This document shows, piece by piece, positions 6,263 to 14,004 of a stretch of 17,695 nucleotides of DNA. This stretch comes from Minisyncoccota bacterium. Lineage in GTDB: Bacteria; Patescibacteriota; Minisyncoccia; Moranbacterales; GCA-2747515. The stretch's first letter is position 1. Every line of letters begins with the position of its first letter. A program made the position numbers and the translations under genes. The notes below the pieces were generated by a model, which made no database searches, had not been told where the DNA came from, and saw only the letters and a list, made by a program, of their open reading frames with translations. The DNA lies in NCBI GenBank assembly GCA_938034715.1, contig CALHMM010000105.1:1-17695 (forward strand). Reading direction: 5' to 3'.

Positions 6263-7978
6263 CTATGACTTCTTTGGTACAAAATCTTCCTCATCTACTT
6301 CCGAGACGTCTCCACCAATAAGTAGCTGTCCCTCAGTAATTCTCTCCAATTCAGACATCGTAGTCAAACCAAGCAAAACCTTCAATATTCCATCTTGCTT
6401 CAACTCCAAAATATTCTTTCCACGCACTACTTGCTCCAAGGCCATCACATCACCATCTTGAGCTGTTATTACTTCTTGAATATCTTCATCCACGTAAATC
6501 ACCTCATAAATCGCAACACGACCCTTAAGTCCTAAGTCGCCACACTCTTCACAGCCTTTACCATGATAGAACTTTAATCCATTTGAGAGATCAATCCCAT
6601 ACTTTGCGATTTCCTCAGGTGTGATATTTTCCATCATCTTCTTTACATTCTCCACAATATTGGATGGAATTTTCTGTTCCTCCTTACAATGCTCACAAAT
6701 ACGTCGCAACAATCTCTGTGCCGCAATAATCCTCACAGAGGACCCGATGAGAAATGGTTCAATACCCATATCATGCAACCGTGGAAGGGCTCCAATTGCA
6801 TTGTTTGTGTGAACAGTTGAGAACACTAAGTGACCAGTGAGAGCAGCATGAATCGCCAGCTCCGCTGTTTCACCATCACGAATTTCCCCAACCATAATCA
6901 CATCAGGGTCCTGACGAAGAATACTTCTAAGTCCGCTAGCAAAATTATAACCAATATCTGACTTCACCTGCGATTGATTGATCCCTGGAATAAAGTACTC
7001 TACAGGATCCTCCAGTGTTATGATATTGCTATCCTCTCCATTTAAAAGAGAGAGAAATGCATAAAGCGTTGTTGATTTACCCGATCCTGTAGGACCAGTC
7101 ATCAAAATCATACCAAACGGATCATGGACATGCGTAAGGAATGTCTCCTTCTGAGAACCCATAAGTCCAAGTTTCTCAAGGTCAAAGCTTTGCCGATCCT
7201 TCTCCAATACACGCATTACAACCTTCTCACCCTCTACAACTGGTAAAGTCGATACACGAAAATCAATAGCATTACCCTTGAGCATTATGCGAAAGCGCCC
7301 GTCCTGTGGTTTACGACGCTCATCAATTTTCAAGGTTGCCAAAATCTTAATACGTGACACCACAGCTCGTCCTACTTCAATAGGAAAAGTCAGAGACGCC
7401 TTTAGAATACCATCGACCCTAAATCGCACTCTGTAAGTATTATCAATAGGTTCAATATGTATGTCTGATGCACCATCATCAAGTGCATGTCGTATAATTA
7501 CCTGGACCAGCTTCGCAACTGGAGCATCCTGAATATTCTCCTTTTCTACACCTTTTGACTTCTTTTTCTTTCCTGTTGCATCGTCCTCACTCTCCAAAGA
7601 ACTGACAGCACTTTCAACTGCCTTTTCAGCGCTACCATACGATTCTTGAAGGTCTTCAATAACATTCTGTGGTGCAAGATAAACCTCTATACCGAGCTTT
7701 TCCTTCTGCGCAAGAAACCGCAATATATTTAGTGCCTGGAGGTCTTGCGGGTCAACCATCGCAGTATGCAATGCTTGGGAATTCAAATCCTTATAGAAAG
7801 TAACGATGCCATATCTACGAGAAACCTCTTCTGAAATCATCTGAACAGTCTCCTTTTCAAGATTTTTTGGAATCCCATCCAAATAAGGAACGCCCAAATC
7901 CTGCGCACGCTGTTTGGTTGGCGTAGCATTTGACGGAAGATCCTCTGCTTCTGTTTCTAAATTTTCATCGCTGGGCAT
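6263..7978 (-). CDS. pilB: Type IV pilus assembly (extension) ATPase PilB
   Basis: This 571-residue GspE/PilB-family hexameric ATPase should drive pilin insertion at the pilus base. Residues about 25-115 form a GspE N-terminal-like domain (AQDLGVPYLDG, then VDPQDLQALNIL and LAPQNVIEDL), but only one copy is visible. A charged linker with KKKKSK (137-142) joins it to the catalytic part. There I see DGASDIHIEP (168-177), RVDGIL, Walker A GPTGSGKST (295-303), Asp box LEDPVEY (322-328), Walker B IMVGEIRD (361-368) and the His box TGHLVFSTVHTNN (381-393). The four-Cys metal site is intact (C428, C431, C476, C479), which separates GspE/PilB from PilT. Length is normal for PilB. It lies 48 nt behind pilO and ends just before the receiver gene. 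Confidence 0.97.
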   Translation of the reverse strand: MPSDENLETEAEDLPSNATPTKQRAQDLGVPYLDGIPKNLEKETVQMISEEVSRRYGIVTFYKDLNSQALHTAMVDPQDLQALNILRFLAQKEKLGIEVYLAPQNVIEDLQESYGSAEKAVESAVSSLESEDDATGKKKKSKGVEKENIQDAPVAKLVQVIIRHALDDGASDIHIEPIDNTYRVRFRVDGILKASLTFPIEVGRAVVSRIKILATLKIDERRKPQDGRFRIMLKGNAIDFRVSTLPVVEGEKVVMRVLEKDRQSFDLEKLGLMGSQKETFLTHVHDPFGMILMTGPTGSGKSTTLYAFLSLLNGEDSNIITLEDPVEYFIPGINQSQVKSDIGYNFASGLRSILRQDPDVIMVGEIRDGETAELAIHAALTGHLVFSTVHTNNAIGALPRLHDMGIEPFLIGSSVRIIAAQRLLRRICEHCKEEQKIPSNIVENVKKMMENITPEEIAKYGIDLSNGLKFYHGKGCEECGDLGLKGRVAIYEVIYVDEDIQEVITAQDGDVMALEQVVRGKNILELKQDGILKVLLGLTTMSELERITEGQLLIGGDVSEVDEEDFVPKKS

Positions 7979-8026
7979 ATAAATCTTTTTTATTTTCTTT
8001 GTTCACTCAATAGTGTCAGAGAATTA

Positions 8027-8722
8027 TTATGGACTAAATGGATTTGATCTCTCTGAAGGTGACGAAACGATTGGGTTAACAGGATTCGTCTGATCACGTA
8101 CCGCAGCAATCTCCTCAAAGGAAACTTTCTTTGCAAAATCATCTACACTTACTTCAGGGATTTTTTCAATAAATACATAGTCAAAATCTGCAACCAGAGT
8201 CAAGTCTCCAGCTTGTGCACCATCGACCAATTCAGAACTATTCGATTCAGTAGGCTCAGAAACACTCACAGAATTCAAATTATACAACCTCTTCATCCTA
8301 AAAATATTGTCCATAAATGGCAGTAATTCATCATAAGACCCTTTGATGCTTACAGTCGTACCTAACCGACCCAACGGTGTTGCATCACTACTACTTGCTC
8401 TAGTCTTATCTTGCATCTCAATGTCTTCGATTGCAGTATTTGTATTAAAACGAACCTGTGAGAATGTATTGATAAGCTCTTGTTCAAGTGGATTACTTGG
8501 CACATATTCATTCAAGAAATCAACTTCACCTGGAAAACTTCCGAGCTCAGTCACGAACCCTTTAATCTTAGCTAATTTCTGGACTTGATCATCAACTTGT
8601 CCCTTCAAAATGTTGTTTTCCTCAATCATAGTTCTGGCTTGCTGGTACTTCGGAACAATCATGCCAATAATGACATACAGTGCAATCAAGAGACAGACAG
8701 GGAAAATAATGAGCGATTTCAT
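8027..8722 (-). CDS. pilO: Type IV pilus alignment-complex protein PilO-like
   Basis: This 231-residue bitopic membrane protein has one N-terminal helix (about 3-23), a heptad-rich coiled-coil stretch (about 25-60: QQARTMIEENNILKGQVDDQ) and a soluble domain. The domain includes FLNEYVPSNPLEQELINTFSQ and SIKGSYDELLPFMDNIFRMKRLYNL, the latter being the characteristic PilO segment. PilO normally pairs with PilN to link cytoplasmic PilM and the platform to the pilus. The C-terminal 45 residues are polar and Pro/Ser-rich. Position after the pilM and pilN-like genes and before pilB matches the standard pilMNO order. The short N-terminus leaves almost nothing on the cytoplasmic side. Family assignment rests on architecture, that segment and context; sequence conservation in PilO is low. 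Confidence 0.85.
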   Translation of the reverse strand: MKSLIIFPVCLLIALYVIIGMIVPKYQQARTMIEENNILKGQVDDQVQKLAKIKGFVTELGSFPGEVDFLNEYVPSNPLEQELINTFSQVRFNTNTAIEDIEMQDKTRASSSDATPLGRLGTTVSIKGSYDELLPFMDNIFRMKRLYNLNSVSVSEPTESNSSELVDGAQAGDLTLVADFDYVFIEKIPEVSVDDFAKKVSFEEIAAVRDQTNPVNPIVSSPSERSNPFSP

Positions 8723-8796
8723 AATATAAATTTTATTTTAACAACGAAAACTTTTTTGTATGCGATATAAATATAAACAGGTCTAAGACGTCGGAC

Positions 8797-9363
8797 TTAC
8801 TGCTCCTCAACCACACTTGGAGATAGTACAAATTCTGTCGTGAACTCTATAAAACCACTTTCTGCATCCTTAGATGCTCCATCCGTACGAACACGAGAGA
8901 AAAGAGGGCTACCCTTCCAGGCCTCAACTTGAGCAGCTAAGGTATTAAGATCCGATGCATCTGCAGTAATTTTTATCGAGGCTACTTGAGTTTTCTTATC
9001 TACACTATGCTCAAATGTCTGAAAAACAATTCCAGGTATGAGGAGTTTATGAAATTCCCTTAAAATTGTACTTGTCGTACTGTCAGTATACCTCTCACTT
9101 CCAAGTGCGCGTGACTTAGCGATAAACTCAGCGGGCGCACCTTGAAGCGCTTCATCAATTAGCTTCTGATTACTCTGCTGTGAATCTGTCAGCGATACAT
9201 TCTTGGAAGTTTGCTGCGCCGCAAAGAAAAATGCAATAGCATACACTACGCCGACTGCGACCAGCAATAAAACTGAGAAAAGAATGCCGCTTGAGATACC
9301 TCCGCTGCGTCGAACGTTACGTTGATTTTCGTTTGGATTTTTGAAACTAACACCTGAAACCAT
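8797..9363 (-). CDS. pilN: PilN-like membrane protein of the pilus alignment complex
   Basis: This 188-residue protein has a basic cytoplasmic tail of about 25 residues (ending NVRRSGG), one membrane helix (about 26-48), a short helical stretch, and a soluble domain. The domain has the pattern of PilN: LREFHKLLIPGIVFQTFEHS, followed by ASIKITADASDLNTLAAQVEAWK, which reads like the ferredoxin-like fold where PilN and PilO pair. It lies between pilM and pilO, exactly where pilN belongs. One feature is unusual: the cytoplasmic tail (VSFKNPNENQRNV) has no INLLP-type motif, the short peptide that docks PilN into PilM in characterised systems. It may bind PilM through a diverged peptide or be a PilN analogue. 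The start at 9363 is the only in-frame ATG before the helix. Confidence 0.75.
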   Translation of the reverse strand: MVSGVSFKNPNENQRNVRRSGGISSGILFSVLLLVAVGVVYAIAFFFAAQQTSKNVSLTDSQQSNQKLIDEALQGAPAEFIAKSRALGSERYTDSTTSTILREFHKLLIPGIVFQTFEHSVDKKTQVASIKITADASDLNTLAAQVEAWKGSPLFSRVRTDGASKDAESGFIEFTTEFVLSPSVVEEQ

Positions 9364-9379
9364 ATATTTATTATTACTT

Positions 9380-9388
9380 TTTATAGCA
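9380..9388 (-). promoter_or_regulatory. Possible extended -10 promoter for the pilN-like gene
   Basis: TGCTATAAA lies on the minus strand in the 75-nt gap after pilM, a one-mismatch extended -10 box. A start near 9373 would give a leader of about 10 nt. No -35 element is visible. In an AT-rich gap this could be chance. Confidence 0.25.
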
Positions 9389-9438
9389 AGTCACCAACCT
9401 GAGGAAAGCATTTCGAAATAACTGACATCAAAAATGAT

Positions 9439-10476
9439 CTATTCATTTTGCTCAACTGCAAGAAGCGCAAGACCGATCACCACAGCAAGTGATGATCCCA
9501 CACTTCCCTCGACATGTCTCGCTATTGTTGGATCAATAATTACTCTACTCAATGGGTTGCCTATAATGACTTTTAATCCAGATACGCTAGCTATGTGATC
9601 ACTCAATCCAGGCATCATCGCGCTACCACCAGAAATAATGACTCCATCAATTTCTCCATTTTTCTGTACATCAACAATACGCTTCACTTCTGCAATAATA
9701 TATTCAAGAGAAGGAAAGACCAATGGCATCGGTCCAGAAAAAAAGTTCTTGCCGCTCTCTTTCATTTCACGTGCTCGCACCAATGATATACTCAAATTTT
9801 CTGCAATCGTAGAAGTAATATCTACACCACCGACATCCACATTTCGATTAATATGAACAACACCATCTTCTACATATACAAGGTTTGTGGTTTTTGCTCC
9901 AATATCCAATAAAATATACTTACCCTTCTCTTTGCCAACCAACGAACGGACCAACGCAAACGTTTCCAACTCAAGTGAATCCACAATAGCATCAGTCCCG
10001 TCAAAGAGATCATCATAGTACTGAACTTCACTTTTTGGAGCAGCAACCAAAATAACTTTCATTGTTTTAGCAACCTCGTCAATACTAGTTCGATCCCAGC
10101 TAATATTTACGTCTTCCAGAGATGTAGGGATATACTTGCGTGCCTCATATTGAATCGCCTGCGCTAATTCTTCATCATCTTTGATGAGCGGGAAATCTAT
10201 CATTACCACAAGTCCATTGAAGGCTGGGATAGCGATATTCACTTTCTTAGATCGCGGTTTTAATTCTTTAAGAAGTTTGACAAGTGCCAAGTGAAGTAAT
10301 TCCGCATAGTCAATCTGTGACTCATCAAGTGTCTCTCTCACTTGGTCAAGTGTCACCCATCCGTAATTAACGAGTTCTGGTTTATTTTTCTTCATGTTAA
10401 CTTCTACCGCCTTAACAGAGCGAGTACCGAAGTCAATGCCAACATAATAATCTTCTTTTTTTGAGCCAAAAAGCAT
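9439..10476 (-). CDS. pilM: Type IV pilus actin-like ATPase PilM
   Basis: This 345-residue cytoplasmic protein has the actin/FtsA-type fold and forms the cytoplasmic ring of the pilus alignment complex. The phosphate-1 motif is VGIDFGTRSVKAVEV (12-26), phosphate-2 is LLDIGAKTTNLVYVEDG (189-205), and the adenosine motif is IISGGSAMMPGL (280-291). QAIQYEARKYIP (107-117) and the closing GSSLAVVIGLALL are also family-typical. Length matches PilM (about 350). It is the first gene of the pilus cluster, divergent from clpC, with a clear extended -10 promoter about 54-62 nt upstream of its start and a small leader hairpin. The ribosome binding site is weak (AAAGAA). Its partner is normally the cytoplasmic tail of PilN, whose usual motif is not seen in this locus. 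Confidence 0.95.
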   Translation of the reverse strand: MLFGSKKEDYYVGIDFGTRSVKAVEVNMKKNKPELVNYGWVTLDQVRETLDESQIDYAELLHLALVKLLKELKPRSKKVNIAIPAFNGLVVMIDFPLIKDDEELAQAIQYEARKYIPTSLEDVNISWDRTSIDEVAKTMKVILVAAPKSEVQYYDDLFDGTDAIVDSLELETFALVRSLVGKEKGKYILLDIGAKTTNLVYVEDGVVHINRNVDVGGVDITSTIAENLSISLVRAREMKESGKNFFSGPMPLVFPSLEYIIAEVKRIVDVQKNGEIDGVIISGGSAMMPGLSDHIASVSGLKVIIGNPLSRVIIDPTIARHVEGSVGSSLAVVIGLALLAVEQNE

Positions 10477-10487
10477 AGTAGTTCTTT

Positions 10488-10506
10488 GTACCTAACAATC
10501 AGGCAC
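10488..10506 (-). other. Small hairpin in the pilM leader
   Basis: GTGCCT and AGGTAC are separated by 7 nt and can form a 6-bp stem with one G-U pair. In the pilM leader it sits 11 nt before the start codon, close to the weak ribosome binding site. Read on the plus strand, the same stem is followed by TTTTTTAT and could stop antisense transcription leaving pilM. It is short, and its effect is unknown. Confidence 0.3.
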
Positions 10507-10529
10507 TTTTTTATATTTATTTGCTTCTT

Positions 10530-10538
10530 ATTATATCA
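10530..10538 (-). promoter_or_regulatory. Extended -10 promoter of the pilus operon (pilM)
   Basis: TGATATAAT on the minus strand is a perfect TGn-TATAAT extended -10 box. Possible -35 matches are TTGAAT with a 14-nt gap and TTGCCT with a 19-nt gap; neither is ideal. Transcription would start near 10523 and give a leader of about 47 nt. Being first in the cluster, it is the most likely main pilus promoter. Confidence 0.55.
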
Positions 10539-10736
10539 CATCTTTTCAGATTCAAGGCAAGCCCATGACAAAATATCCAAAAATGCCAATTATATGGCTA
10601 AAAATTTCTAGTAACACCCTCTACACTTAAAAAGTAGAGAGTTGTGTAGCGACAACCATGCGCCGAATTAAAGTCCTCTCAAACTATACAAGAGTCCATT
10701 TAAATGATAAGATGCAATGTGCAGTTATAGGCAAAA
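10539..10736. other. Divergent spacer between the pilM and clpC promoters, with two hairpins
   Basis: About 200 bases lie between the two back-to-back promoters and need not be transcribed by either. I see no gene or tRNA here. Two small stem-loops lie close together: CTCTAC/GTAGAG (10619-10624 with 10634-10639) and GTTGT/ACAAC (10641-10645 with 10652-10656). A weaker CTCT/AGAG pair follows (10676-10679 with 10691-10694). No T-tract follows them, so they are not terminators. They could be regulator sites or part of a small RNA, but nothing in the sequence decides this. Confidence 0.35.
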
Positions 10737-10745
10737 TGATATACT
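10737..10745 (+). promoter_or_regulatory. Candidate extended -10 promoter of clpC
   Basis: TGATATACT on the plus strand is a one-mismatch extended -10 box 29 nt before the clpC start codon. The only -35-like hexamer (TGCAAT, 10713-10718) is too far away at 21 nt. A start near 10752 gives a leader of about 23 nt with no ribosome binding site. I see no CtsR- or CIRCE-type inverted repeat around it. Confidence 0.45.
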
Positions 10746-10774
10746 AAACCTACAACATACATTGATATTTTTAT

Positions 10775-13246
10775 ATGGAAATCGAAAAATCTATCACCAA
10801 GAAACTTACTCAACATGCCAAGCAAAGTCTTTTGCATGCAAATAAAATTGCACGCACAGCAAACACAAAACAAGTCAAAGCTGAGCACTTGTTATATAGT
10901 GTGTTCCTGCAAAGAGGAAGCGTCGGTGCAACCATTCTTGCAAACATGAGCCTTACAAAACAAAACTTTGAGAGTGAAATTTTTAAATCAAAAACGACAA
11001 CATCAAATAAAGACGTATCGACACTCCCAATAAACCCCATGCTAAAAAGAGTTATTACTGACGCCTATGCCTCAGCAGCCGACTTTGGTTATCCATACGT
11101 CGGAACAGAGCACTTCGTTTACGCATTACTAGATAAACCATCACCTATAATTAAACGCATTTTAGCGCGTATAGATAAATCTAAAAACAAGAAAGTGCCA
11201 CCCTTTCATAACGGCAACAACGCAAGTATGTCACCTGAAATACTTGCACACATTGGTCAAATTCTTGGAGGAGATAGCTTATCCTTTCTTAAATCAGAAG
11301 AAGAGTCTGGAACACATGCGCTAGATCAATTCACAGACGATCCTATCGAAAACGAGAAGCGGAGCCCTTTTATTGGCTACGCCAAAACTATACAGAGAAT
11401 CACGACAATACTAGGACGTCGAAATAAGAATAATCCTCTTCTTGTAGGAAATCCAGGAGTTGGAAAAACTGCACTAATAGAGCACTTAGCAGCAATAGCA
11501 CAAAGCCCAGATGCTCCACCGCACATCCGTGGTAAAAAAATTCTCACACTCGACCTTGCCTTACTTGTGGCTGGTACAAGCTTTCGTGGAGAATTCGAAC
11601 AACGACTAAAGGACGTGATCGCAGAAGCAGGCGAATCCCATAATATCATTCTTTTTATAGACGAAATCCATACAATTATCGGAACGGGAAACACTGGAGG
11701 CAGTCTAGATGCAGCAAACATCCTCAAGCCCGCATTAGCTCGAGGTGACCTTCACCTCATAGGAGCAACCACTCATGAAGAATTCAAAAAACATATCGCA
11801 AAAGACGCAGCTTTAGCTAGAAGGTTTCAGAAAGTTGAGATCATCGAACCAACAGTAGATCAAGCCATTAAAATTCTCATGGGAGCCCGAAAAGTATACG
11901 AAGCGCACCACGGCGTATCCTTTTCACCTGAAAGTTTAAAAGCTGCTGTAAAGTTCAGTGATCGTTACATCACAGAACAAAGCCTCCCTGATAAAGCCTT
12001 TGATCTCATCGACGAGACAGCTTCTCACATACATAGCGCAGGACAAGAAACAGACTTGTATTATGCCTTATCTGAAGTGCAAGAATTAATCAGTGATCTT
12101 TCAATACAAAAATCTCAACTCCTCCAAACACATCAATACGAAGAAGCGAGCCTCATCCAAAAACAAGAATCCCACGCAGGGAAAAAATACGCAGAAATAA
12201 AAAATAACATTGCGCAATACGAAAAGAAGATTCACCACCGCGTAGAAAAAAATGACATTGCTAAAACACTATCTCAAATGACATCTATCCCCTACGATGT
12301 CATTATGCAAGAGCCCCAATCAAGAATTACACAAGCCAAGAAAAGCCTTAGCAAAAACATCATTGGACAAGATGAGGTAATAGATACCTTAACCACTACG
12401 CTCGCACGAAGCGCAATAGGTATCGGAAATGTCAACCGTCCACAAGGATCATTTTTGTTTCTGGGCCCGACAGGCGTGGGAAAAACTCTTAGTGCTCAAA
12501 TCCTTGCTAGAGAGATCTACGGATCAGATGATGCACTTATCCGCGTAGACATGAGCGAGCTCATGGAACGACATGCTTCATCCAAACTACTTGGAGCACC
12601 TGCTGGCTACGTTGGCTATGGTGAAGGGGGCACACTAACAGAAAAAATTCGCAAGCGCCCCTACAGCGTAGTGCTCTTTGATGAGATTGAAAAAGCGCAC
12701 CCAGATACATTTAACTTACTACTGCAAATCCTAGAAGATGGAACGATCACTGATAGTGAGGGAAATAAAGCTGACTTCCGACATGCAATCATTATCCTCA
12801 CTTCAAATATTGGATCACAAAAAGGAGCTATGCATGCCCTAGGATTTAACGATGCAAAAACGGACAAAGACTCAAAATTTGAAAATGCTTTGTCTGATTT
12901 GTTGCCGCAAGAACTGATCTCCCGGCTTGACCACATCCTCACATTCGATCCTCTCAGCGAAAAAACACTAGCTAAAATTGCACAAACTGAACTCTCACGA
13001 ATCAAAAAGAATCTACGATCAAGAAACATCAGCCTCACGATCCCAGTCAAAATTTCGCGCCACATAGCCCAGGCAGCTGTTAAAGAAGGTGGTAATGCGC
13101 GACTCGTACGTAAACAAATCCAGGACTCGGTCGAGAAAGAAATAGCTCATCTCATCCTAGAAAAACCTCATCTAACAAAAATTTCATTATCTCTACAAAA
13201 ACAAAGTAGCAAAAAAAACTCTAGCGAAACAATCGTAGCTAAATAA
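10775..13246 (+). CDS. clpC: ATP-dependent Clp protease ATP-binding subunit, ClpC type
   Basis: This 823-residue class I Hsp100 unfoldase feeds proteins to ClpP. The N-terminal double Clp_N repeat spans about residues 1-150 (VKAEHLLYSVF and VGTEHFVYALLD). The D1 ATPase has Walker A GNPGVGKT (225-232) and Walker B with D296/E297, plus GTSFRGEFEQRLK, a likely pore segment. A short middle segment with HQYEEASLIQKQESHAGKKY resembles the UVR-type M-domain of ClpC and is too short for ClpB. The D2 ATPase has Walker A GPTGVGKT (564-571), GAPAGYVGYGEGG, and Walker B D636/E637. L689-G690-F691 with the following Asn matches the (V/I/L)GF loop that docks ClpP, supporting ClpC over ClpB. Length fits ClpC (about 810-850). 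No clpP, mcsA or mcsB is nearby. It is probably cotranscribed with the comF gene 9 nt downstream. Confidence 0.93.
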   Translation: MEIEKSITKKLTQHAKQSLLHANKIARTANTKQVKAEHLLYSVFLQRGSVGATILANMSLTKQNFESEIFKSKTTTSNKDVSTLPINPMLKRVITDAYASAADFGYPYVGTEHFVYALLDKPSPIIKRILARIDKSKNKKVPPFHNGNNASMSPEILAHIGQILGGDSLSFLKSEEESGTHALDQFTDDPIENEKRSPFIGYAKTIQRITTILGRRNKNNPLLVGNPGVGKTALIEHLAAIAQSPDAPPHIRGKKILTLDLALLVAGTSFRGEFEQRLKDVIAEAGESHNIILFIDEIHTIIGTGNTGGSLDAANILKPALARGDLHLIGATTHEEFKKHIAKDAALARRFQKVEIIEPTVDQAIKILMGARKVYEAHHGVSFSPESLKAAVKFSDRYITEQSLPDKAFDLIDETASHIHSAGQETDLYYALSEVQELISDLSIQKSQLLQTHQYEEASLIQKQESHAGKKYAEIKNNIAQYEKKIHHRVEKNDIAKTLSQMTSIPYDVIMQEPQSRITQAKKSLSKNIIGQDEVIDTLTTTLARSAIGIGNVNRPQGSFLFLGPTGVGKTLSAQILAREIYGSDDALIRVDMSELMERHASSKLLGAPAGYVGYGEGGTLTEKIRKRPYSVVLFDEIEKAHPDTFNLLLQILEDGTITDSEGNKADFRHAIIILTSNIGSQKGAMHALGFNDAKTDKDSKFENALSDLLPQELISRLDHILTFDPLSEKTLAKIAQTELSRIKKNLRSRNISLTIPVKISRHIAQAAVKEGGNARLVRKQIQDSVEKEIAHLILEKPHLTKISLSLQKQSSKKNSSETIVAK

Positions 13247-13255
13247 CATGCTGCC

Positions 13256-13990
13256 ATGTCTATTGATGCAAAAAATAGAAAAAAACCAACTAATAATTTT
13301 CGCTATTTTTCACTCTATTGTCTCGATGTTATTTTCCCGAAAAGATGTCTGGGATGCAAAAAATTTGACACCTGGCTTTGTGACAAATGTCACGCAAGAT
13401 TTGGATTAGTTGTAGAACAAAGATGTCCGCTATGTACAAATGTGATTACGCCAAGCGGCATAACATGTCTAAAATGTAAACACAAAAGCAACACTTTTAT
13501 TGACGGTGTATTCGTCGCTTCATACCAAGATATCTTTCTGAAAAAAGTCATCCACGCGTACAAATATCGTTTTATAAAAGAACTATCCGCCCCACTAGCA
13601 CTACTACTTGCACAATCCCTACAAAACGCACACCTAAAAGTACCTGATCTAATAATGCCAGTCCCTCTTCACGATAGGAGGATGCGTTGGCGAGGATTCA
13701 ACCAATCACAGCTACTTGCCCAAGAGCTCGATTTACAGATCCCCTTAGTATGTGACAATCTCAAGCGACTCAAATTCACCGCAGCACAAGTAAAAGTAAA
13801 AAATCGTCAAAAGCGACTTAAAAATCTAGAGGGAGTCTTTGGTCTAAATGATTCTAAAGCTATTGCAGGAAAAAAAATCCTCCTCATTGATGACATTACT
13901 ACTACCTCTACAACATTTAATGAATGCGCTCGAGTTCTAAAAAAAGCCGGTGCCCTCAAAGTCACAGGGCTAGCATTAGCCAGAGAATAA
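13256..13990 (+). CDS. ComF-family phosphoribosyltransferase-like protein
   Basis: This 244-residue cytoplasmic protein is of the ComFC/GntX type, required for DNA uptake in several naturally competent bacteria. The N-terminal part has four CxxC pairs (C31/C34, C42/C45, C57/C60, C71/C74), as expected for the double zinc finger. The C-terminal type I phosphoribosyltransferase domain includes IMPVPLHDRRMRWRGFNQS (133-151) and QVKVKNRQKRLKNLEGVF, both family signatures. The PRPP loop is LLIDDITTTSTTF (209-221), where the usual TTGAT reads TTSTT. The start at 13256 lies 9 nt behind the clpC stop, indicating one transcript. Next to a complete pilus cluster it suggests natural transformation, but comEA and comEC are not in the window. 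The 14-nt gap to the convergent gene has no clear terminator. Confidence 0.92.
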   Translation: MSIDAKNRKKPTNNFRYFSLYCLDVIFPKRCLGCKKFDTWLCDKCHARFGLVVEQRCPLCTNVITPSGITCLKCKHKSNTFIDGVFVASYQDIFLKKVIHAYKYRFIKELSAPLALLLAQSLQNAHLKVPDLIMPVPLHDRRMRWRGFNQSQLLAQELDLQIPLVCDNLKRLKFTAAQVKVKNRQKRLKNLEGVFGLNDSKAIAGKKILLIDDITTTSTTFNECARVLKKAGALKVTGLALARE

Positions 13991-14004
13991 GTAATCGATC
14001 ACTT

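Noticed and set aside
6229..6294. N-terminal extension of the receiver protein from 6294
   Set aside because: It overlaps the end of pilB by 32 nt, adds sequence with no receiver features, and lies upstream of the extended -10 box at 6250-6258.
10611..10660. Riboswitch (preQ1-like) or tRNA-like element in the divergent gap
   Set aside because: The ACACCCTCTAC and AAAAAGTAG stretches recall pieces of small riboswitches, but the pairing and order do not fit the preQ1 consensus. There is no T-loop (GTTCGA) or acceptor stem for a tRNA.
10775..13246. ClpB disaggregase instead of ClpC
   Set aside because: The middle segment is too short for the ClpB coiled-coil domain and looks UVR-like, and an LGF loop at 689-691 matches the ClpP-docking loop missing in ClpB.
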